Shown here: positions 5,727 through 10,422 of the stretch, in pieces
How positions within the stretch are numbered: the first letter of the stretch is position 1
How the letters are laid out: the number at the start of each line of letters is the position of its first letter
Source of the DNA: JALZHR01 sp036389695
Lineage (GTDB): Bacteria; Acidobacteriota; Blastocatellia; Pyrinomonadales; Pyrinomonadaceae
NCBI GenBank assembly: GCA_036389695.1
Contig: DASVWG010000507.1
Span: 1-10,422, forward strand
DNA: 10,422 nucleotides
Direction of reading: 5' to 3'
The notes under the pieces: model-generated
Seen by the model: the letters and a program-made list of their open reading frames with translations, nothing else
What the model was told of the DNA's origin: nothing
Database searches by the model: none
Position numbers and translations under genes: made by a program

Positions 5727-6746
5727 TCAATCTTTAGCAGAGACAGCTTTTGCACACTGAGGCGCGGACAAACCTTTAAAAGAAGCATAAACGCCATATT
5801 CCCGGTAATTTTTCACGCGCTTGATAATCTCGTCTTTATTTTTATCATTTTTCAATTTCCCATTCAGATAAGCAATAACATCTTTCATACTGTCGCCCTT
5901 GCCTTTGCAGTTGACTGTCTTAAAGATTTTCAGCTTCCCGTCTTCGAGAACGACGATATTGCTGAATGAAAAAGGCAAATCAATCAAGGCGAAATGATAA
6001 ACGTGATTGTTTTTAAATTCGACTCGTTCAAGCAAAGATGTTTGTTTATTTGACGGCTCGGTTAAATCATAAACAAAAAAGCCGTTGCCTCTCGACTCTT
6101 CAATAAAAAAATGCTGAAAAAGCCGTCCCCAGGTTTCTTTGGAAATGGCGGCGGCGAATACTCTTCCGAGAGCATCGAGAACTTTATAGCGGTCATATAA
6201 TTTGTCGGAATTATCAGGAATTTTCGTTTTCCAATTACATGAAACCCGATAACTGTCAGTCGTGCGGTAAAAACCATACCGGCGATAGTTTTTTAAGCGA
6301 ATCAGCGTTTCATCCTTCTTTTTACCTTTTTTCAATGTCTTCTCGGCGTATTCGACGACATCCGACAGATTATCTTCACCATTTACGCAGTTGATAGATT
6401 TGAATATTTTCACCTTTCCGTTTTCTAAAAAGGCAATGTGACTGAATGACTCTTCGAAGTCAATCGTGGAAAAATGGTAAACGTGTCCGTCAATGAAGTT
6501 TATGCATCCCTCCGTTTGGTTATACCGGTTAAGAAGAAAGTTATTGGGCGAATCCGTCAAATCATAAACAAAAAACCCCGTATACTCCAGGTTTTCATAA
6601 ATCGGTATCGAGGTTTTTAAGGTGTCTTCAAGCTCAAGCAGCAATTTTTCCCTGTTGTATAAAGAATCGGAATTCTTCGGACACCGGCAGTGACCGGCGA
6701 CCGGGAAGGCAAAAATACAAAGTAAGATAATAAAACAGTATTTCAT
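5727..6746 (-). CDS. Exported protein of two tandem copies of an unrecognised domain
   Basis: A 339-residue protein with a signal peptide (hydrophobic residues 4-17). The sequence before Cys20 (VAGHC) is not a convincing lipobox, so periplasmic or secreted is more likely than lipoprotein. The mature part is an internal duplication, about 26-161 and 179-321. Shared blocks are FFVYDLT (58 and 223), HVYHF (88 and 248), a strand-turn-strand ending KIFK-x-[IV]-NC (101-120 and 261-280), and a closing R[LV]KNYR-x-YG-x-Y (150 and 310). A conserved Cys ends the central block in each copy. I do not recognise the family. The coding region is visibly more A+T-rich and Lys/Asn-rich than its neighbours, which may mean acquisition. 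No strong Shine-Dalgarno is present; GGTGGAG lies somewhat far upstream of the ATG. Confidence 0.75.
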   Translation of the reverse strand: MKYCFIILLCIFAFPVAGHCRCPKNSDSLYNREKLLLELEDTLKTSIPIYENLEYTGFFVYDLTDSPNNFLLNRYNQTEGCINFIDGHVYHFSTIDFEESFSHIAFLENGKVKIFKSINCVNGEDNLSDVVEYAEKTLKKGKKKDETLIRLKNYRRYGFYRTTDSYRVSCNWKTKIPDNSDKLYDRYKVLDALGRVFAAAISKETWGRLFQHFFIEESRGNGFFVYDLTEPSNKQTSLLERVEFKNNHVYHFALIDLPFSFSNIVVLEDGKLKIFKTVNCKGKGDSMKDVIAYLNGKLKNDKNKDEIIKRVKNYREYGVYASFKGLSAPQCAKAVSAKD

Positions 6747-6860
6747 TTTATTTGTTTCTCCACCTTATCAATAAACACCACAACTCGGAAAACGTTTAAA
6801 TTCGGCAATCTCTTTTCTGATATTGGTGCCTATCCAATTGGGTAATCCTTGTTTACCGCC

Positions 6861-6888
6861 TTGAGAATCTGCAAGTTTTTAGTTTAAT
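6861..6888 (+). promoter_or_regulatory. Weak candidate promoter of the zinc-ribbon gene
   Basis: TTGAGA (6861-6866) and TTTAAT (6883-6888) are 16 bases apart, upstream of the ATG at 6902. The match is moderate and the leader would be very short. The rest of the 155-base divergent gap (6747-6901) is A+T-rich, with no clear repeats or other signals. Confidence 0.3.
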
Positions 6889-6901
6889 CTTCTGTGAGTC
6901 T

Positions 6902-7999
6902 ATGCAAAACGCACCTGAAATCAAACGCGAAAATATCAATCGTTTTTTATGCGAAAACTGCGGCGCGAATATGGTTTTCAACCCGCAAAACGGTCTTCTG
7001 ACCTGTCCTTACTGCGCGCACACGCAGGAAATCAAAGCGGAAGGCGCGGTCGAAGAAAAAGATTACGAGCAGTTTCTGCGGGCGGGCGCGGAGAATCTCC
7101 AGCCGCTGGCGCAGGACGCGATGCAGGTCGGCTGCGACTCGTGCGGCGCGATTGTCGTTTTTACGCCGCCCGAAACCGCGCGCGACTGCGATTTCTGCGG
7201 CGCGAAAATCGTCGCGCAGCCGAAATCAGCCGACCCGATGATTGCGCCCGAAGGCGTTCTGCCGTTTCGCGTGACGGACAAGCAGGCAAACGAAAGCCTG
7301 AAAAGCTGGATAAATTCGCGCTGGTTCGCGCCGTCAAAGCTGAAAGAATTCGCGCAGCCCGACAAATTGAGCAGCGTCTACATCCCGTATTGGACTTACG
7401 ACGCTTTTTCGCAAACCTCTTACACGGGCGAGCGCGGCGAACATTATTACACAACCGAACACTACGAGGAAAACGGCGAGCAAAAATCGCGTCAGGTCAG
7501 GCATACAAACTGGTATCCGGCGCACGGCTCCGTCTCGCGCCAGTTTGACGACGTTTGCGTGCCCGCGACCAAACGCCTGCCGAAAAATTATCTCGACGGG
7601 CTTGAGCCGTGGGATTTGCACGAGTTGAAACCCTACGAACCGGCGTATCTGTCGGGACACAAAGCGCAGACTTATCAGGTCACGCTGCTCGAAGGCTACG
7701 AAATTTTCCGCCAAACCGCCGACGGCGTGATTCAGACGGACGTCCGCCGCGACATCGGCGGCGACGAACAGCGCGTCAGCCATATCTCGACGCAGTTTTC
7801 CAACATCACCTTCAAACATCTGCTGCTGCCGGTTTACGCGGGCGCGTATCGCTTCAACGACCGAATCTTCCAAATCGTCGTCAACGGCAGAACCGGGGAA
7901 GTGCAGGGCGAACGCCCGTATAGCTGGATAAAGATTACGCTTTTAGTGCTGTTTATAATCGCGGTGATTGCCGTTTTAGTGATGATTTTCAGGAGATAG
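6902..7999 (+). CDS. Double zinc-ribbon protein with C-terminal membrane anchor
   Basis: A 365-residue protein. Two zinc ribbons lie at the N-terminus: C17-x2-C20 with C35-x2-C38, and C78-x2-C81 with C96-x2-C99. A ~230-residue middle region is rich in aromatic residues (YIPYWTYDAF at ~161-170, a Tyr/His/Glu-rich loop after it, VYAGAYRF near 314-321). The end is a single membrane helix (~343-362) followed by two Arg. No signal peptide is seen, so it is likely tail-anchored with the ribbons in the cytoplasm. Similar proteins are usually annotated only as zinc-ribbon or TFIIB-type zinc-finger proteins; function is unknown. All eight Cys are intact. It overlaps functionally with the next gene: its last codons form that gene's Shine-Dalgarno. 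Confidence 0.8.
   Translation: MQNAPEIKRENINRFLCENCGANMVFNPQNGLLTCPYCAHTQEIKAEGAVEEKDYEQFLRAGAENLQPLAQDAMQVGCDSCGAIVVFTPPETARDCDFCGAKIVAQPKSADPMIAPEGVLPFRVTDKQANESLKSWINSRWFAPSKLKEFAQPDKLSSVYIPYWTYDAFSQTSYTGERGEHYYTTEHYEENGEQKSRQVRHTNWYPAHGSVSRQFDDVCVPATKRLPKNYLDGLEPWDLHELKPYEPAYLSGHKAQTYQVTLLEGYEIFRQTADGVIQTDVRRDIGGDEQRVSHISTQFSNITFKHLLLPVYAGAYRFNDRIFQIVVNGRTGEVQGERPYSWIKITLLVLFIIAVIAVLVMIFRR
7991..7995 (+). promoter_or_regulatory. Shine-Dalgarno inside the upstream gene's last codons
   Basis: AGGAG encodes part of the two terminal Arg codons of the zinc-ribbon protein and lies seven bases before the GTG at 8003. This supports the GTG start and suggests translational coupling of the two genes. 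Confidence 0.75.
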
Positions 8000-8002
8000 A
8001 AG

Positions 8003-8503
8003 GTGAAAAGAACAATCTTTATATTTTTATTGATTGCGCTCGGAAGCGGCAATCTTTTCGCGCAGGCGGAAATTACGCAGGAAGAATATGATTTTTATGC
8101 AAAATTCTTACGTTGCCAGTGTGTAATCGAGCGCTTCACCGAGAGCATACATCCGAGATACATCAAAGCCGCGAAAAAGAAAATGCCGCAAATCTCTCAG
8201 GAACTTCTCGAAGATTTTAGTTTGAAAAACAAGCAATCTTATCGGATTGAAGATAAATTAAAAGGCTTTAGGTTCACCGACCAGCCGAAACCGAATTTCG
8301 ATGCGGGAAAAGAAATAGTTTTTAATTTTGATTTGATAATTACTGTTTCGAGAGTCGGATTTACCAGAGATAAAAAGCAGGCTTTAGTTTTTCGCTCGCC
8401 TTATTCCGAAGCCACTACCGGCGGCACGACGGCTATTTATTGGCTCGTTTATAAAGATGGAGATTGGGAAATAAAAGATTATTATCAACCCTGGATTCAC
8501 TAA
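8003..8503 (+). CDS. Small exported protein of unknown function
   Basis: A 166-residue protein starting at GTG, three bases after the stop of the zinc-ribbon gene. The signal peptide is clear (hydrophobic 5-19, likely cleavage after LFA-QAEI at residue 20). The mature part has a Cys pair (RCQC, ~37-40) and a C-terminal beta-rich region: SRVGFTRDKKQALVF, then GGTTAIYWLVYKDGDWEIKDY. This SRVGF...ALV...WLV-K-DGDWEIK pattern resembles small exported hypothetical proteins of Acidobacteriota and Bacteroidota, from memory only, where it ends in a strand-turn-strand with a Trp. No catalytic motif is visible. It is probably cotranscribed with the upstream gene and ends at the hairpin at 8522-8544. Confidence 0.75.
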   Translation: MKRTIFIFLLIALGSGNLFAQAEITQEEYDFYAKFLRCQCVIERFTESIHPRYIKAAKKKMPQISQELLEDFSLKNKQSYRIEDKLKGFRFTDQPKPNFDAGKEIVFNFDLIITVSRVGFTRDKKQALVFRSPYSEATTGGTTAIYWLVYKDGDWEIKDYYQPWIH

Positions 8504-8521
8504 AATTATCGAACGGACAAA

Positions 8522-8544
8522 AAGGCGGGCAATGTTCCCGCCTT
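8522..8544. terminator. Shared intrinsic terminator of two convergent operons
   Basis: AAGGCGGG (8522-8529) pairs with CCCGCCTT (8537-8544) around a seven-base loop. On the minus strand it is followed by TTTTTG, giving a good terminator for the three-gene exported operon. On the plus strand the following TTAATAATTTT is a weaker tail for the zinc-ribbon pair. Confidence 0.8.
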
Positions 8545-8570
8545 AATAATTTTCGATGAAATAATTTTTA

Positions 8571-9455
8571 CTATCTCGGCTGAACGCCCGCGCCGCTCAC
8601 GATTCGGGAACTGACGATTTTTCCGGCGGAATCAAGTACGACTTCGATGACGCCGCCCGAAGCGTCCTGCAAACGGCGGACGGTTTGTCCGGCGCTATTG
8701 GTCGTCTCGCCGACGACGCGCAAGCCGGTCGCCGCCGTGTCGAGAACCGAGCCGAGCGTGCGTTGATTGACGACTTTGCCGGTCGTATCCAGAGTTTTTT
8801 CGACGATGTTGCCGGTCGTGTCCAGAGTTCGCTGGACGGTTTGACCGAGCGTGTTAACGGTCTGGCTTAAAACGCCGCCCGGCTGTAATGCGGTATTTGC
8901 CACGTTTCCGACCGTGTTGACCGTGTTGTCGACCGAGGTCAGAAGCCGTTCGAGAATCTGCGGGTTGCGGTCAATCGTCGTCAAGGTGCGGTCGATGATA
9001 GCCGCCACGTTATCGAGCCGCACTTTCAGCAAAACTTCCGCGCGGACGCCTTTGATAGTCAATTTCACTTTGTCGATGCTGGCGTCGGCGCCCGCCGTCA
9101 GCTGCAAAAGATTTGCCAGCCGCGCGTCGAGCGAGACTTTCGCCCTTAAATTCTCCACTTCCAGATTTATTTCATCGACCGAAAGATTCGGCACGTCGAG
9201 CAGGACGTCCGGGTCGCCGCTTGCCGCTTCCTGCCGGCGGCGCTCGCTGGATTCGCGCTGGCGCTGTTGTTCTTCGGCGGTCAATTGTCGCACGGGCGTA
9301 ACCGGCGTCGGCGTGGCGCGCGGGCGCGTCGGCGTCGGCGTCGGCGTCGCGGTTCGCGTCGTGATGCTCGTATTAGCGTCGCCCGTCGTCGTTTGAGCGT
9401 AAACCGCAAGGCTCAAAATAAAGATAAAAGTTAAGCTGAAAAAAGTTTTTTTCAT
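8571..9455 (-). CDS. Exported protein with Thr/Pro linker and C-terminal LD-x2-G repeats
   Basis: A 294-residue protein with a strong Shine-Dalgarno (GAGGAGGAG, minus strand). It has a signal peptide (1-20, cleavage near VYA-QTTT), then a Thr/Pro-rich linker (~31-55) and a charged Glu/Gln/Arg helix (60-78). A conserved-looking region follows (81-165: DVPNLSVDEINLEVENL, then ASIDKVKLTIKG and an LDNV helix). From ~200 to 282 come degenerate units of the type LDTTGNIVEK, LDTTGKVVNQ and LDSAGKIVSS, suggesting beta-turn repeats. It is likely periplasmic or outer-surface. I do not recognise a named family. Third gene of the minus-strand operon, 68 bases after the second, it ends at the terminator at 8522-8544. 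Confidence 0.78.
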   Translation of the reverse strand: MKKTFFSLTFIFILSLAVYAQTTTGDANTSITTRTATPTPTPTRPRATPTPVTPVRQLTAEEQQRQRESSERRRQEAASGDPDVLLDVPNLSVDEINLEVENLRAKVSLDARLANLLQLTAGADASIDKVKLTIKGVRAEVLLKVRLDNVAAIIDRTLTTIDRNPQILERLLTSVDNTVNTVGNVANTALQPGGVLSQTVNTLGQTVQRTLDTTGNIVEKTLDTTGKVVNQRTLGSVLDTAATGLRVVGETTNSAGQTVRRLQDASGGVIEVVLDSAGKIVSSRIVSGAGVQPR

Positions 9456-9476
9456 TGGTCTCCTCCTCGTTAAAAG

Positions 9477-9505
9477 CCGCGCCTGAAATTGGATTTAGAG
9501 CGCGG
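9477..9505. other. Small GC hairpin between operon genes
   Basis: CCGCGC (9477-9482) can pair with GCGCGG (9500-9505) around a 17-base loop in the 68-base gap upstream of the third operon gene. There is no T-tract. It could affect mRNA stability or be chance in GC-rich DNA. Confidence 0.3.
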
Positions 9506-9523
9506 TGAATAGCATTTAAAATT

Positions 9524-9895
9524 TTATTGATTGCCCGGATTCGGCGGGCGCGTCTGATTGGCTTGTTCGATGCGGCGGCGAATCGCTTCGAGCGACGCGC
9601 GAAAGCGGACTCTGCCCGTCACGCCGCGCAGGAAAAGGTCGATTTTCTGCGCCTGCACGCTCGCGCCGACGCCGACCGAAACGTTTGCCTCGTTGATTTC
9701 CACGCTGGTCGAGCGTTTGTAGTTGGTCTCGGTCGTGCGGCTGTCGTTGATGTTCAGTTCAAAATCTTCGTCCGCCGCTGTAGAGCGCATAGGCGCGGTT
9801 TGATTCTGCCCGCGCGCGTCGGCGGAAAAAATCAGAGACGCGGCGACCAGACCGAAGGCGAAAAACAAAACGCGCCAAAGAGCGATAGATTTCAT
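9524..9895 (-). CDS. Small exported protein of unknown function
   Basis: A 123-residue protein with a signal peptide (hydrophobic 8-24, likely cleavage around SADARG-QNQ near residue 29). The mature part is ~95 residues. A Ser/Thr/acidic segment contains FELNINDSRTTETNYKRSTS (45-64). Next comes a strand rich in Val/Gly/Ala (NVSVGVGASVQAQ), then a basic helix (SLEAIRRRIEQANQ) and a Pro/Asn tail. There is no catalytic motif and no family I can name. The Shine-Dalgarno AAGGAGA (9901-9907) overlaps the upstream gene's stop codon, so the two are almost certainly translated together. Confidence 0.75.
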   Translation of the reverse strand: MKSIALWRVLFFAFGLVAASLIFSADARGQNQTAPMRSTAADEDFELNINDSRTTETNYKRSTSVEINEANVSVGVGASVQAQKIDLFLRGVTGRVRFRASLEAIRRRIEQANQTRPPNPGNQ

Positions 9896-9900
9896 CGGAT

Positions 9901-9907
9901 TCTCCTT
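9901..9907 (-). promoter_or_regulatory. Shine-Dalgarno overlapping upstream stop codon
   Basis: AAGGAGA on the minus strand shares its first two bases with the TAA stop (9906-9908) of the first operon gene and lies five bases before the ATG at 9895. This indicates translational coupling and fixes that start. Confidence 0.75.
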
Positions 9908-10409
9908 ATTTTCTCGTTCGTCCGGTGCGGGCGGTTTTTGGTTTCGTCTTGCGGGCGACTGGTTCGGTCGGCGGCGTAAGCGCCTTATTCTCAGGTGTTT
10001 CCACAGGCGAAGCTTGATTGACGACGGTTGCGGGCGGTTCTTCGTCCAGCGCTTCCAGCACGATTCGCTGAATCTCTGCGAAACGGCTGTAGATGCGCAG
10101 GCGAATGCCGATGTCGCGGTAGGTCACGCCCGGCTCGATTTTTTCGGGAAGATTTTCGCGGTCGGCTTCCCAGACGGTCTGGCGGTCGGGTTTGCCGGGA
10201 AATTTGACGTCCGGATTCGGCACGATTTCGACTTTCAGCTCGCGGGCGCGGACGTTTGCCGTAATCACCAAATCGGAATTTTTCTCGTCCGGGTCGGTCG
10301 TCGTTTGATTTTTCGTCTGATTTTGCGGCGTCGGCGCGGGCGTTTGGGAAAACGCCGCAAGCGAAAACAGCAGAATGAAAATTCCGCACGGAAGAAGATG
10401 TTTTTTCAT
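9906..10409 (-). CDS. Exported protein with basic C-terminal tail
   Basis: A 167-residue protein whose ATG at 10409 is preceded on the minus strand by GGCAGGG. The signal peptide is clear (MKKH, hydrophobic 5-20, likely cleavage after FS-QTP). A Pro/Gln/Thr-rich linker (22-45) leads to a compact domain (~46-125). In it, ITANVRARELKVEIVPNP looks like beta strands, followed by a TVWEADRENLP segment, a GVTYRDIGIRLRIYS segment and a helix (IQRIVLEAL). The tail (~144-167) is Pro/Thr then strongly Lys/Arg (RKTKPKTARTGRTRK), which could bind nucleic acid, LPS or peptidoglycan. No named family is recognised. It is the first gene visible in the three-gene exported operon; only 13 bases of upstream DNA are in the window, so earlier genes cannot be excluded. 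Confidence 0.75.
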   Translation of the reverse strand: MKKHLLPCGIFILLFSLAAFSQTPAPTPQNQTKNQTTTDPDEKNSDLVITANVRARELKVEIVPNPDVKFPGKPDRQTVWEADRENLPEKIEPGVTYRDIGIRLRIYSRFAEIQRIVLEALDEEPPATVVNQASPVETPENKALTPPTEPVARKTKPKTARTGRTRK

Positions 10410-10422
10410 AAACCCTGCCTTG

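Overview
The window looks like chromosome of a mid-GC Gram-negative environmental bacterium, most likely an Acidobacteriota member (Blastocatellia/Pyrinomonadales type). That is an inference from the style of the genes: YARHG-repeat secreted proteins, small signal-peptide proteins with Thr/Pro-rich linkers, a membrane-fused spermidine-synthase-like protein, and abundant nested intergenic palindromes. There is no rRNA or other phylogenetic marker. No prophage, transposase, tRNA or CRISPR array is visible.

Layout. 1-159: C-terminus of an OsmC-family peroxidase. 188-311: a large imperfect hairpin. 353-1555: secreted protein with four YARHG domains, ending at a strong bidirectional terminator (1600-1640) shared with a convergent toxin-antitoxin pair. 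That pair, on the minus strand, is an intact DUF433 antitoxin (1937-2176) followed by a DUF5615 PIN-like toxin (1623-1953). The toxin is broken by two one-base deletions, both in A-runs. 2258-3067: a cytoplasmic coiled-coil protein with an HPD-containing J-like segment in the middle. 3318-3920: a Cys/His (CHAP/NlpC-P60-like) hydrolase candidate without a signal peptide, bracketed by two nested palindromic repeats (3074-3235 and 3941-4128). 4136-5647 (minus): membrane-fused spermidine-synthase-like protein. 5727-6746 (minus): unrecognised exported protein made of two copies of one ~140-residue domain, in a more A+T-rich stretch. 6902-7999: double zinc-ribbon protein with a C-terminal membrane anchor, translationally coupled to a small secreted protein (8003-8503). 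A GC-rich hairpin at 8522-8544 separates these from a convergent minus-strand operon of three exported proteins (10409 down to 8571).

How things fit together. Most genes are single units or pairs of envelope or secreted proteins, with no shared metabolic pathway. The coherent modules are the DUF433/DUF5615 pair, the zinc-ribbon/secreted-protein pair and the three-gene exported operon. The most unusual DNA-level feature is the pair of nested palindromes. Three of their four arm families share one design: TTA followed by three short cores spaced by about one helical turn.
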